Counted from the stretch's first letter, positions 9,639 to 18,874 are shown. The stretch is 44,345 nucleotides of DNA from JBKEDC01 sp047975205 (GCA_047975205.1 JBKEDC010000038.1:1-44345), one strand, 5' to 3'. Notes: generated by a model not told the origin, from the sequence alone. Program-made: numbers and translations.

Positions 9639-9776
9639 TGTGTTCATTTTGAACATTTGTGTAGCAGGGAGGATGTATAGGATAGTAGTTTAGCCTGCGA
9701 AATATTAAGCAATAGCTAATTCCAACTTACCACAACGTTAATTGTATTTAATTATTTTAACTTAAATCTGAATATT

Positions 9777-12700
9777 ATGGCAATAAAAAAAAACGGTGGA
9801 AACACAGAGTATAATTGCAAAATATCAAAACTTTGCCGTTACCTCACCATGTTTTCACTTTTGCTCACTTCTATATTGTGTAGCAACAATGTCTATGCAC
9901 AAGGGAAGCAAACAATAAAAGGAACAGTAACAATACATTCGAATGGTGAGCCGTTACCGGGAGCCACTGTTGTAGTTAAAGACAGCATATCGATTGGCAC
10001 AATAACAGACGGGACCGGAAAATACTCTCTGGATGTTCCCTCCGGAGCAAAACAACTTATATTTACTTTTATCGGAATGGAATCCGTTATTGTTGATATC
10101 TCAAGCTCTATCGTTGATGTTGCAATGAAAGCAAGTAGCCAGATGGTTGACGAGATTGTTACGATTGGGTATGGAACACAGCGTAAGGGTGATGTAACCA
10201 GTGCGGTAGCAACAGTAAAGGCAGAGGATTTCCTTGCCGGTAAAGTTCAGGATGCATCTGAACTTATCAAAGGAAAGGTTGCAGGTCTTACAATTGCAAA
10301 GAGCTCCGGAGATCCCAATGCAAGCTCAACAATTCGATTACGAGGTATCAGTACACTTACCGGAAGCGTAGAGCCTCTTGTACTGATCGACGGAGTAGTT
10401 GGAGATATGACTTCCGTTGCGCCCGAGAATATCGAATCAATAGATGTCCTAAAGGATGCATCGGCAGCAGCAATCTACGGTACGCGAGGAGCAAATGGTG
10501 TTATTATTATCACTACAAAATCCGGACAACGAAACGAAAGATCTACAGTTTCATATTCTGCTTATGCCTCAACATCAGATTTTATGAAAGAGGCCGAATT
10601 TATGGACTACAATGATGTTCGTTGGGGAAGAACGGCATTCAATGACGACGGTTGGGATACCGATTGGCTTGATGCTGTTACCCAAAATGCTTTTGCTCAG
10701 AACCATTCTATATCCGCAAGCGGAGGAACAAAGAATTTCACATACTCGGCAAACTTCACCTATAGAGATGAACAAGGAACAATTAAACGTTCAGATCGAG
10801 AGCAAAAACGCATGCAGATGGATGTAACTCAATATTTGGCAAATGACATGGTGAAACTAAACTTTAATTTATTAAAAGGGATTCACGAGAACTCCAATAA
10901 TAATGCAAGTGCTTCGGGAGATTTAAATATATATCGTCAGGCAGTAATCCGAAATCCGACATCACCGATATATGAGGAAGCAACCGGAGAATACTATGAA
11001 GAATTTAGCAGATTTCAATACTACAATCCGGTGTCTATGCTCAATGAACTTATCGGAACTTATCGCAGCGATTGGACTTACATGACAGGAAATATTACGG
11101 TAGAGCCAATCAAGAATTGGAAAACGAACCTGATGTTGGCAAACCAAACATCAAAAACAGATAATTCTACATACACTACGTCTAAATACTATACTTCGAT
11201 AACTAGCGGTAGAGATGGCTCTGCTTCTAAGAGCTTTGGTAATGCGAACAAAAACTTTTTAGAACTTACTTCATCATATAACTTTGATATTAACGAAGAC
11301 CATCGCATCTCTGTTTTGGGTGGATATAGCTACTCTTATGAAGAGTATGACGGCTTTTCTGCCGGAAACTCAGATTTCCCGACAGATGAATATGAGTATA
11401 ATAATATCAGTTTGGGTGCGATGCTTAAGGAGGGAAGAGCAAGTATGAACAGTTATAAAAATGATAACACCTTGATTGGGTTCTTTGGTCGTGCTACATA
11501 TAGCTACAAAAACAAATACAACCTACTGGCAAGTTTCCGATACGAGGGTTCCTCTAAGTTTGGAAATAACCATAAATGGGGTGCTTTTCCTTCTGTTTCT
11601 GCCGGGTGGACTATCAGCGAAGAGGAGTTCATGAAAAATATCAGCTGGGTGGACAATATAAAACTACGTGCCGGGTATGGTGTAACAGGTATTATACCCG
11701 GTTCTTCATATTTATCCTTGACAACCTACACTTACGATAGTGCTTATGGTAATTTTATGGATGAAGATGGCAATTGGGTTCCGGGACTTGGAATTACTCA
11801 AAACCCCAATCCGGATTTGAAATGGGAAACAACCGGAGAGTTAAATATTGGAGTTGATTTTGCATTGTTCGACAATAGGCTGAGCGGTAGTTTTGATTAT
11901 TATAATAAAAAGACTTCCGATTTGCTTTGGAATTATAATGTTCCCGTTCCTCCAAATATGTACACATCAACTTTGGCAAATGTAGGAGAAATTCGAAATC
12001 GAGGATTCGAAATCATGATTAATGCAACTCCAATTACAAAAAGCGACTTCGAATGGAATACTTCTGTTACTGCATCTCACAATAGCAATAAATTGCTAAG
12101 CCTGTCAAATGATTTATATGAAACCGATAATTATCTAAATACAGGAGGACTTGGAGACCCGATAAGTCAGCCTACTCACCGTTTGGAAGTAGGAAAGAGT
12201 ATCGGAAACTACTGGGGATTGAAATCTGTCGGTGTTACAGAGGACGGTTTTTGGCTGATAGAAAATCCAAAAACAGGAAAAATCGAACAATACGATTCGG
12301 GAGCAATGAAAATATCTGACGATTACAGACAGTATCTGGGTAATGGCATCCCAAAATTGCTGATGTCGTGGAGTAATGATTTTAAATATAAAAACTTTGA
12401 TTTGAGCTTCCAGTTCAGCGGTCAATTCGGATTCGAGATACTGAATGAGCAAAGAGTCTTCTATGAGAACAACTACATACAATATAACAAACTGAAATCG
12501 GCGGCAGACAAAGCTTACGGTACAGCAGTGTTGTCTTCATCTCAGGAGCAAACATTCGTCAGTTATTATCTCGAAAACGGTAATTTCGCAAAACTTGATA
12601 ATATAACGTTGGGATATACCTATGATTTGAGTAAAAAAACAAGTTGTATTCAGAATCTTCGATTCTATGTTTCGGGGCAGAACCTATTTGTAATAACAAA

Positions 12701-12818
12701 CTACAAAGGACTTGACCCTGAGTTGAGCAACAGTGATTTTATGTCTTCAGGATTAGACCCTAGAGATAAATATCCTACACTGCGTACTTATACAGTAGGA
12801 CTGACGGCAACATTCTAA
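9777..12818 (+). CDS. SusC-type TonB-dependent outer-membrane glycan importer
   Basis: A 1013-residue outer-membrane protein. The signal peptide ends at VYAQ (~42). A carboxypeptidase-regulatory-like domain follows at ~45-120 (IKGTVTIHSNGEPLPGATVVVKD), then a TonB-box-like segment (~125-133, DEIVTIGYG) and the plug (~135-250, SIDVLKDASAAAIYGTRGANG, the SusC signature). The rest is a 22-strand barrel ending in Phe (TVGLTATF). It would import oligosaccharides or glycopeptides into the periplasm using TonB energy, as a pair with the SusD 17 bases downstream. The ATG at 9777 gives a long charged N-terminus; a later start at Met25 is possible but leaves fewer positive residues. Substrate is not readable from the sequence. 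Confidence 0.95.
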   Translation: MAIKKNGGNTEYNCKISKLCRYLTMFSLLLTSILCSNNVYAQGKQTIKGTVTIHSNGEPLPGATVVVKDSISIGTITDGTGKYSLDVPSGAKQLIFTFIGMESVIVDISSSIVDVAMKASSQMVDEIVTIGYGTQRKGDVTSAVATVKAEDFLAGKVQDASELIKGKVAGLTIAKSSGDPNASSTIRLRGISTLTGSVEPLVLIDGVVGDMTSVAPENIESIDVLKDASAAAIYGTRGANGVIIITTKSGQRNERSTVSYSAYASTSDFMKEAEFMDYNDVRWGRTAFNDDGWDTDWLDAVTQNAFAQNHSISASGGTKNFTYSANFTYRDEQGTIKRSDREQKRMQMDVTQYLANDMVKLNFNLLKGIHENSNNNASASGDLNIYRQAVIRNPTSPIYEEATGEYYEEFSRFQYYNPVSMLNELIGTYRSDWTYMTGNITVEPIKNWKTNLMLANQTSKTDNSTYTTSKYYTSITSGRDGSASKSFGNANKNFLELTSSYNFDINEDHRISVLGGYSYSYEEYDGFSAGNSDFPTDEYEYNNISLGAMLKEGRASMNSYKNDNTLIGFFGRATYSYKNKYNLLASFRYEGSSKFGNNHKWGAFPSVSAGWTISEEEFMKNISWVDNIKLRAGYGVTGIIPGSSYLSLTTYTYDSAYGNFMDEDGNWVPGLGITQNPNPDLKWETTGELNIGVDFALFDNRLSGSFDYYNKKTSDLLWNYNVPVPPNMYTSTLANVGEIRNRGFEIMINATPITKSDFEWNTSVTASHNSNKLLSLSNDLYETDNYLNTGGLGDPISQPTHRLEVGKSIGNYWGLKSVGVTEDGFWLIENPKTGKIEQYDSGAMKISDDYRQYLGNGIPKLLMSWSNDFKYKNFDLSFQFSGQFGFEILNEQRVFYENNYIQYNKLKSAADKAYGTAVLSSSQEQTFVSYYLENGNFAKLDNITLGYTYDLSKKTSCIQNLRFYVSGQNLFVITNYKGLDPELSNSDFMSSGLDPRDKYPTLRTYTVGLTATF

Positions 12819-12835
12819 CTTTAAAATTTAAAACA

Positions 12836-14503
12836 ATGAAAAGATATTTTTCTAAGATTATATTCGTTACATGCATAGTATTTTTCGGTTCTTGTACGGA
12901 CTTGACAGAAACACCTTATAGTGTAATAACAGACGACAATATCGAATTTAACGATAATGATATCACGAGTTTGTCGGGCGAGGTATTCAACAATCTAAGA
13001 TATATGTATTGGGCTTGGAATGGTTATTTCGACACAATGGAAGAATCATCTGATTTGATGATGACACCTCTTCGTATCGGGGTCGGTTGGGGAGATTTAT
13101 ATATATCTATGCATAAGCATCAGTTTAATGCAAGTATCGGGCATTTTTGGACTATTTGGAATTATGGCTTCCTCGGAATAAATGCAGCGAATACAGTATT
13201 GGACATGGAGGGTGTGCAGAAGAACAAAGAGAAAGTTGCCGAGCTTCGTACTCTCCGTGCATTATTTTATTATGTATTATTTGATTGCTTCAGAAATATA
13301 CCCCTCGAAACTACAATGCAGGTTCCGGAAGGATATATGCCCGAACAAGTTACTCCTCAGGAGATATTCGATTTTATGGTTAAAGAACTTATCGAGGCTA
13401 AAGAAGATTTGGGAACAGACAAAAAATATGGTTATCCTAATAAATATGTTGCAAGTATGCTGCTTGCAAAGATATACATGAATCACAATGCATGGTTTAA
13501 TGATTTCTCCGGCAATGGATATTATGAGAAAGCTCTTACTGAACTTGAACTAGTTTTCGAGGGAGGATATTCTTTGGCTTCTACCTATAAAGAATGCTTT
13601 CTGGCAGATTTGTCAGGTAACAATGAAATCATCTTTGGCATCCCGTTAGACGGAACTTATGCCTCGCACAACTATACCGTAAATAAAGCCTTGGTTGCCG
13701 AAGGTGCGAAGGCATTTGGTTATGACGGTGCTCCATGGAATGGCAGTTGTGCAATTCCTCAGTTCATCGACAGCTATGCAGAAGGAGATAAACGACTTGC
13801 CGACACTTGGGCATATGGTCAACAGTATCATTACAAAACCGGAGAAAAATTGAGAATGGTAGCTGACGAAGGCAGTGAGGTAAATCTTGTTTACACAAAG
13901 AAAGTTCATTCTATCGACAATCCCGGTGCGTACATGTTGGAGGGTTATAGGTTCGTAAAAAATGAGATAGTTGAAGGTACTGACGGCACATATGGGGATG
14001 ATGTTCCGTTCTTCCGATTGGCAGATGCAATGCTCATGAAAGCTGAATGCCTTTTGAGACTGGGACAAGATGAGGCTACCGCAGCTCAATTGGTTACTGA
14101 TGTACGTATGCGTTCGTTTGATAATCCTTCGGATGCAACCAGAACAGTAGAAGATTTAAAAGGAGCAAGCGTGTATGCCTACGGTCATCAGGAATACACA
14201 GGCGTGGGCTCAAACAATTGGACAGGTTTAGTTCAAACTCATGAAGGTGGTGGCGATATTGAGCTGGGAGGTCTGCTAGATGACTTGGCTTGGGAGTTTG
14301 TTGGCGAGCATCATCGACGTCAAGATTTGATACGATTCAGACTTACTAACGGTCAGAATGTGTATAACGGTAAATCTTGGTTCTGCAAAGATGCACTGAC
14401 TGATATCGAAGATGTTCATAATAATATCTTCCCTATTCCACAAGGCTTTCTGGATTCTAATACTAAGCTTAATCAGAATCCTGGATTTAGCGGAGCTGAA
14501 TAA
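12836..14503 (+). CDS. SusD-type surface glycan-binding lipoprotein
   Basis: A 555-residue lipoprotein (VFFGSC, Cys20) with SusD/RagB organisation. The N-terminal part is SusD-like (TETPYSVITDDN, with the typical WTIWNYGFLGINAANTVLD helix). TPR helices carry LRALFYYVLFDCFRNIPL. A C-terminal part contains RLADAMLMKAECLLRLGQ and ends with IFPIPQGFLDSNTKLNQNPG, the standard SusD finish. It caps the SusC barrel and delivers ligand. The Trp-rich 59-117 region could line the binding site. Tight spacing to susC indicates co-transcription. Ligand unknown. Confidence 0.95.
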   Translation: MKRYFSKIIFVTCIVFFGSCTDLTETPYSVITDDNIEFNDNDITSLSGEVFNNLRYMYWAWNGYFDTMEESSDLMMTPLRIGVGWGDLYISMHKHQFNASIGHFWTIWNYGFLGINAANTVLDMEGVQKNKEKVAELRTLRALFYYVLFDCFRNIPLETTMQVPEGYMPEQVTPQEIFDFMVKELIEAKEDLGTDKKYGYPNKYVASMLLAKIYMNHNAWFNDFSGNGYYEKALTELELVFEGGYSLASTYKECFLADLSGNNEIIFGIPLDGTYASHNYTVNKALVAEGAKAFGYDGAPWNGSCAIPQFIDSYAEGDKRLADTWAYGQQYHYKTGEKLRMVADEGSEVNLVYTKKVHSIDNPGAYMLEGYRFVKNEIVEGTDGTYGDDVPFFRLADAMLMKAECLLRLGQDEATAAQLVTDVRMRSFDNPSDATRTVEDLKGASVYAYGHQEYTGVGSNNWTGLVQTHEGGGDIELGGLLDDLAWEFVGEHHRRQDLIRFRLTNGQNVYNGKSWFCKDALTDIEDVHNNIFPIPQGFLDSNTKLNQNPGFSGAE

Positions 14504-14511
14504 TTATAAAG

Positions 14512-14583
14512 AGGGAGTTCTAATAATTAGAAATTAATAAAAACAGAGGGTAGTTCACTGATGATTATTTTTAGAACTCCCCT
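14512..14583. repeat. Inverted repeat after susD, copy 2 of the shared hairpin element
   Basis: GGGAGTTCTA at 14513-14522 pairs with TAGAACTCCC at 14572-14581. The loop contains ACTGATGATTATTT, the same block as in the 9254-9299 element. It lies just after the susD stop, where a stem could stop or slow most transcription and set the SusC/SusD excess over the downstream enzymes. Confidence 0.65.
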
Positions 14584-14602
14584 AAACTTTTAAACCGTAA
14601 AA

Positions 14603-15202
14603 ATGAAAAATACAATAAGAAACGTAGTACTGCTTTGCCTAATATCGATGAGCATTGCAGCTTGTCATGATGATGATTTCAGTAGTAAACATGTTTACAC
14701 TGATGAAGAAATTGCCATCATGGATTCTATCGCGGCATCCAAACAAAACGTAGATGCCGATTTGGTTGTAATATGCAATATCTCTGCTCCGCAAAATAAT
14801 GATTATGCTGCCATTGTTATTGGTGATGGAGATGATGATATCGACCCTGCAAAGGTTATGATGGAGTCATTTAACATAGCTAGTCGCGATGCTTTGACAG
14901 CAGCACTTGATGATGAATCACTCACTCTATTTGCAGTTAACGGAAGTACTAATACCGATTATCTGACCGGTTATACGGCAAGTGGTTTAGGATATTGGTT
15001 TACCGCAAGCGGCGATGTTACAACATGGGGAGAAACAGCAGCCTTATATAATGAGTTCTATACAGATGTTCTGACATTCAATATTGGTCAGTTTCCCGAA
15101 GCCTGTACAGTTGGTGATGAAATCAGATTGGTTGAAATAGTTACTGATGGAGAATATAGAGTGGGATTTGTGTTCAATATATCTATTGTAGAAGCAAAGT
15201 AA
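14603..15202 (+). CDS. DUF4859-like lipoprotein in the SusE position
   Basis: A 199-residue lipoprotein (SMSIAAC, Cys21). After a short helical linker (~30-50) comes a beta-rich domain with GYWFTASGDVTTWGE, an acidic stretch near the middle (DGDDDIDP), and VLTFNIGQFPEACTVGDEI. The GxWF...WG and FNIGQ-P...GD pattern matches what I know as DUF4859, found in PUL lipoproteins and sometimes fused to metalloprotease-like domains. The third place after susCD is usually taken by an accessory surface glycan-binding protein, so binding is the likely role. The family call rests on short motifs. An inverted repeat separates it from each neighbour. Confidence 0.6.
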   Translation: MKNTIRNVVLLCLISMSIAACHDDDFSSKHVYTDEEIAIMDSIAASKQNVDADLVVICNISAPQNNDYAAIVIGDGDDDIDPAKVMMESFNIASRDALTAALDDESLTLFAVNGSTNTDYLTGYTASGLGYWFTASGDVTTWGETAALYNEFYTDVLTFNIGQFPEACTVGDEIRLVEIVTDGEYRVGFVFNISIVEAK

Positions 15203-15224
15203 AAACTTTTAAAATAAGTTTTGA

Positions 15225-15250
15225 AGCGGCATTTTTTTAAAACTGCCGCT
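15225..15250 (+). promoter_or_regulatory. Intercistronic stem-loop
   Basis: AGCGGCA (15225-15231) pairs perfectly with TGCCGCT (15244-15250) around a T/A-rich loop. It is in the gap between the DUF4859-like and DUF6055-like genes. With no T-run after the stem it is more likely a stability or processing element than a full terminator. Confidence 0.5.
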
Positions 15251-15273
15251 CCTGCTATAAAATTCAACTACTT

Positions 15274-16755
15274 ATGATTCTAAAAAGAAGCTTAAATACA
15301 ATCCTATTCATCCTATTATTATCAATCTCTCTCCCCCTATGCGTCTACTCATGCACGGACAATGAAACGCAAGAGGAGAAAAAGGACAATACTGAGGACA
15401 AAGACGATAATGCCGACAACGGTGATAAAGATGACACCACCGACAATAAATTCGACAAATCGATGTTTTATTGTCCGGATGAGTTCAAGAATATGGACTT
15501 TACTAATCCGGATAGTAAGTGGTGTTATGATAGAAGTAAGCAGTCGGATAACTTTATCGTATTTTGGGAAAAGGGATATGAATATGAGCCGGGAGATAGT
15601 AAAACTCCCGAGGAGTATCGTGTAGATATTGATGATCTTTTGGCTAAGGCTGAGGAATTTTATGATGTGAATATCCATCATCTGAAGTTTGCTAATGAAG
15701 GCACGGGCGAATCGAATGTGGATAAATATAAAATGCTGATTATGCTGCACTATACCACCGATTGGATGGCTTATGGTGGAGGATATGATAATGAAATCGG
15801 TGCTTTGTGGATTAGTCCCTCTACTTGTAAACCTGTTGGTTCGACTATCGCTCACGAGATTGGGCATAGCTTCCAATATCAAACTTATTGCGATTTGAAA
15901 ACTCACGATGGTGAGCCGGGAGCTGTTGCCGGAGATCCGGGATTCAGACATGCAATTGGGCAAGGTAATACTTTTTGGGAGCAAACTGCGCAGTATCAAT
16001 CTTTGATTAGCTATCCTAAGCAAATTTTCGAGACGGTAGACTATAATGATGTATATCGTAAGAATTGCTTCCGTCATTTTACACACGAGCATCAACGCTA
16101 TGCCAGCTATTATCTGCACTATTATTGGACAGAGAAACATGGCGAAGAAATTGTAGGTAAAGTGTGGAGAGAATCTAAGTCGCCCGAAGACCCACTAGAA
16201 GCATACATGAGACTTACCGATATCGATAATACCGCTCTGAATGCAGAGATGTATGATGCTGCGGCAAAGTTCGCAACTTGGGATGTTGACGGTTTGAGAG
16301 AATACGGGAAGTTGAAAATCGGAACAATCGCTTATGGTTATAACAAGCTTGGTGACGGTTCGTATCAGGTGAGCTATGATTTTTGCCCCGAAAACACCGG
16401 TTATAATATCATAGACCTAGATATCTCGGCAAATCCTACAAGTATATCAGTAGAATTCACAGGACTTCCTAACGAATCGGGCTATAATACAGTAGATGCA
16501 AGTCTAGCGGGTTGGAGCTATGGATTTGTAGCATTACTTGATGATGATACTCGTGTATATGGAGATATGAATCAGACAGTAAACATAGGAGCAGCAAGTT
16601 TCAATGTGCCTGCAAATACAGTTCGATTATTCATGGTTGTAACTCCTACGCCAACAGAGTACATCGTACACAAATGGGATGAAGACAATACAAACGACCC
16701 ACATTGGCCGTATAAATTTAAGTTGACTAATACCAAGGTAGTTGGAGATAGTTAA
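15274..16755 (+). CDS. DUF6055-like lipoprotein with an HExxH zinc-protease motif
   Basis: A 493-residue lipoprotein (CVYSC, Cys27) with a very acidic spacer at ~30-60 (many DD, DK and DN pairs), which would hold the domain away from the surface. TIAHEIGHSFQYQ gives His194, Glu195 and His198; FWEQTAQYQS downstream supplies Glu236 as a probable third zinc ligand, the gluzincin pattern. The remainder resembles DUF6055, which I know only as a putative peptidase family, with a beta-rich C-terminal domain (~345-493). It could cut the protein backbone of a glycoprotein substrate at the cell surface. Catalysis is inferred; some HExxH proteins bind zinc without proteolysis. Confidence 0.65.
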   Translation: MILKRSLNTILFILLLSISLPLCVYSCTDNETQEEKKDNTEDKDDNADNGDKDDTTDNKFDKSMFYCPDEFKNMDFTNPDSKWCYDRSKQSDNFIVFWEKGYEYEPGDSKTPEEYRVDIDDLLAKAEEFYDVNIHHLKFANEGTGESNVDKYKMLIMLHYTTDWMAYGGGYDNEIGALWISPSTCKPVGSTIAHEIGHSFQYQTYCDLKTHDGEPGAVAGDPGFRHAIGQGNTFWEQTAQYQSLISYPKQIFETVDYNDVYRKNCFRHFTHEHQRYASYYLHYYWTEKHGEEIVGKVWRESKSPEDPLEAYMRLTDIDNTALNAEMYDAAAKFATWDVDGLREYGKLKIGTIAYGYNKLGDGSYQVSYDFCPENTGYNIIDLDISANPTSISVEFTGLPNESGYNTVDASLAGWSYGFVALLDDDTRVYGDMNQTVNIGAASFNVPANTVRLFMVVTPTPTEYIVHKWDEDNTNDPHWPYKFKLTNTKVVGDS

Positions 16756-16781
16756 TTCATTGACCTTAATTTCAGTTTAAC

Positions 16782-16812
16782 GCGTTCACTTCATTTTTTT
16801 TGGAGTGGACGC
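16782..16812 (+). promoter_or_regulatory. Intercistronic stem-loop before GH27
   Basis: GCGTTCACT (16782-16790) pairs with AGTGGACGC (16804-16812) with one G-T pair around a T-rich loop. It is in the gap before the GH27 gene and has no terminal T-run on the coding strand. Confidence 0.5.
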
Positions 16813-16830
16813 AAATTTTAAATAATTACC

Positions 16831-18024
16831 ATGAAACATATATCAGCCATATGGCTCTTTTTAATAGCAATATTGCCACTATCGGCACAGTCACAGGTGT
16901 TGGATAGTTTGGCTCTCACACCTCCGATGGGGTGGAACAGTTGGAATAAATTCGGATGTGATGTCAGCGAAAAGCTCATCAAAGAAATTGCCGATGAAAT
17001 GGTGGCATCGGGAATGAGAGATGCCGGATATGAGTATGTAGTAATTGATGATTGCTGGCAGGTAGACCGAGACGAAGATGGAAATATAGTAATTGATGAA
17101 GAGCGTTTCCCATCGGGAATGAAGGCTCTTGGAGATTACATACATAGCAAAGGATTGAAGTTTGGGATATATTCTTGCGCAGGTTCAATGACATGCCAGA
17201 GTCGTCCGGGTAGTCGTGGACATGAATTTCAAGATGCTCGTACATATGCTGAATGGGGAGTTGATTTCCTAAAATATGATTGGTGTTTCAGCGAAGGAAG
17301 AAATGCCGAATCAGCATATAAAATAATGCATGATGCATTGGAAGAGGCCGGTCGTCCGATTGTTCTTTCTATCTGCGAATGGGGAGAAAACGAACCATGG
17401 AAATGGGGAAAAGGAGTGGGACATCTTTGGCGAATAACTCCGGATATCAGAGATTGCTATCGGTGCTCTTTTGATTGGGGAGGCGTTGGTGTGCTTGAAA
17501 TCATCGATAAACAGGTGGACTTATACAAGTATGCAGGTCCCGGACATTGGAACGACAGCGAAATGCTAGAAGTAGGAAACGGCGGAATGACTCGTGATGA
17601 ATACATTACTCACTTCTCAATGTGGGCAATGTTGGCATCTCCACTAATGGCAGGGAATGACATCAGAGACATGGATGATGAAACAAAAGAGATTCTGATG
17701 AATAAAGATGTGATTGCAGTAAATCAAGACAAGTTGGGAAATCAAGCCCGCAAGTTTATGGACATGGGAGAACATGAAATCTGGGCTAAAGAATTGGAAG
17801 ATGGCAGAGCAGCAATTTGTTTCCTAAATAGAACCGACACCGATTGGAATCTCGACTATAATTGGAAGAAACAAACTATGTATTTCATCGAGAGTGTGAA
17901 CATGAAGAACAAATACAATGTATATGATGTATGGGAGCACGAGATAATTGCAGATACATCAGAACAGCTAAAGAAAACAATCCCTCCTCATGGAGTATTG
18001 ATGGTTGTGTTATCAAAAAAATAA
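16831..18024 (+). CDS. GH27 alpha-galactosidase
   Basis: A 397-residue secreted GH27 enzyme with a signal peptide to ~20 (PLSAQ). TPPMGWNSWNKFGCDV opens the (beta/alpha)8 barrel. The nucleophile is Asp150 in DFLKYDWC and the acid/base Asp205 in WRITPDIRDC. The DDCW pair Asp73-Asp74, which binds the galactose O4/O6 side, is intact; from memory, GH27 beta-L-arabinopyranosidases carry Glu at one of these places, so alpha-galactosidase is favoured. SPLMAGNDIRDM and the NQDKLG block complete the family pattern, and a beta domain ends the protein. It is four bases from the next gene, so translation may be coupled. It could remove single alpha-galactose residues, for example from Ser of extensin. 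Confidence 0.92.
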   Translation: MKHISAIWLFLIAILPLSAQSQVLDSLALTPPMGWNSWNKFGCDVSEKLIKEIADEMVASGMRDAGYEYVVIDDCWQVDRDEDGNIVIDEERFPSGMKALGDYIHSKGLKFGIYSCAGSMTCQSRPGSRGHEFQDARTYAEWGVDFLKYDWCFSEGRNAESAYKIMHDALEEAGRPIVLSICEWGENEPWKWGKGVGHLWRITPDIRDCYRCSFDWGGVGVLEIIDKQVDLYKYAGPGHWNDSEMLEVGNGGMTRDEYITHFSMWAMLASPLMAGNDIRDMDDETKEILMNKDVIAVNQDKLGNQARKFMDMGEHEIWAKELEDGRAAICFLNRTDTDWNLDYNWKKQTMYFIESVNMKNKYNVYDVWEHEIIADTSEQLKKTIPPHGVLMVVLSKK

Positions 18025-18028
18025 GCAA

Positions 18029-18826
18029 ATGAAACATATATATCTATCAATAACTATTTGCCTAATCACTTGTATGACTGCATTGGGGCAAAATTATAAG
18101 ATATCGACACCTCCGTCTGATTTAGAACTCGATCCATTCTATAAGAAGTATTGCAATGTGAATGGAGTTCCGGTAATCAGTTCGGAGCGTGTTCCTGATT
18201 CTGCGTTTTATCAAGCTTGCTTGATTGTTGATTTCATGACCTCAGATTTGCCGGAAAAGGTGAGAGCCGAGATGGTGAAGAACAAAGCAAAGATGGGAAT
18301 CATGGCAAAGGATGAATACACAACAGACATCCCAGAGCATGCATTCCTGAAGAATGACACAACCGAAAATTGGGACACTCGTGCTCGTGGATTGGGTGGC
18401 GATTTGCATGGACCACTAACAACCTGTGCCGAAGAAAACCTTCTTTGCTATGACGAAGATAAATACTACCGAGAGGATATAGCCATTCATGAGTTTGCTC
18501 ATGGTGTGCATCTTTTGGGAATAGCCCCTGCTGATAAAAGTTTCAATAAGAAGTTGGAGAAGATGCTTGCCAATATGCAAAGGCAAGGTAAGTATATCGG
18601 AACATATGCGGGCAGCAATATCTATGAGTATTGGGCAGAGGGGGTGCAAAACTGGTTCAATATCAATACAGAAGTTGAGAAAGACGACGGAATACACAAT
18701 TGGGTAAATACTCGCGAAGATATGTTGAAGTACGATCCTAAATTGTATAAACTAATCTCGAAATATTTTTCTGATTTCGAGGATAGCCCTTCGTGCCATT
18801 CTACAGAGAATCGTTTTGCAAAGTAA
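18029..18826 (+). CDS. Small secreted gluzincin-like putative metalloprotease
   Basis: A 265-residue exported protein; the start at 18029 gives a clean signal peptide (cleavage near TALGQ), unlike the longer frame that opens at 18005 inside GH27. IAIHEFAHGVH gives His154, Glu155 and His158; NIYEYWAEGVQNWF supplies Glu204 as the probable third ligand. The blocks VPDSAFYQA, TRARGLGG and CAEENLLC are conserved in an uncharacterised family I recall from bacteria and some fungi and oomycetes. No transmembrane segment or lipobox is present. Last gene of the rightward operon, four bases after GH27. Peptidase activity is inferred from the zinc site. Confidence 0.65.
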   Translation: MKHIYLSITICLITCMTALGQNYKISTPPSDLELDPFYKKYCNVNGVPVISSERVPDSAFYQACLIVDFMTSDLPEKVRAEMVKNKAKMGIMAKDEYTTDIPEHAFLKNDTTENWDTRARGLGGDLHGPLTTCAEENLLCYDEDKYYREDIAIHEFAHGVHLLGIAPADKSFNKKLEKMLANMQRQGKYIGTYAGSNIYEYWAEGVQNWFNINTEVEKDDGIHNWVNTREDMLKYDPKLYKLISKYFSDFEDSPSCHSTENRFAK

Positions 18827-18830
18827 TATC

Positions 18831-18866
18831 AAATCATAGGGTGAACACCGCTTCATCCTATGATTT
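18831..18866. terminator. Hairpin between convergent PUL operon and HTCS gene
   Basis: Arms 18831-18845 and 18852-18866 pair over 15 positions with one G-T, around a six-base loop, and are followed by TT on either side. It ends the rightward operon and, read the other way, the HTCS transcript. Confidence 0.7.
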
Positions 18867-18874
18867 TAACACTT

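Larger units (their letters stand above)
9090..9776. promoter_or_regulatory. 687-base divergent regulatory region between GH127 and susC
   Basis: No gene is visible. It must contain the promoters of both PUL operons and is the likely target of the HTCS. It holds a perfect 17-bp inverted repeat at 9254-9299, a GGGAGCTCCC palindrome at 9549-9558, and a candidate susC promoter at 9611-9638, leaving a leader of ~130 bases. I could not identify an HTCS operator. Confidence 0.6.

Noticed and set aside
15349..16140. 263-codon minus-strand ORF opposite the DUF6055-like gene
   Set aside because: It is antisense to a well-supported gene; its hydrophobic Ile-rich make-up is what the complement of acidic codons gives.
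16831..18024. GH27 as a beta-L-arabinopyranosidase
   Set aside because: Both Asp of the DDCW motif are kept; the arabinopyranosidase-type Glu substitution, as I recall it, is not seen. Assay would decide.
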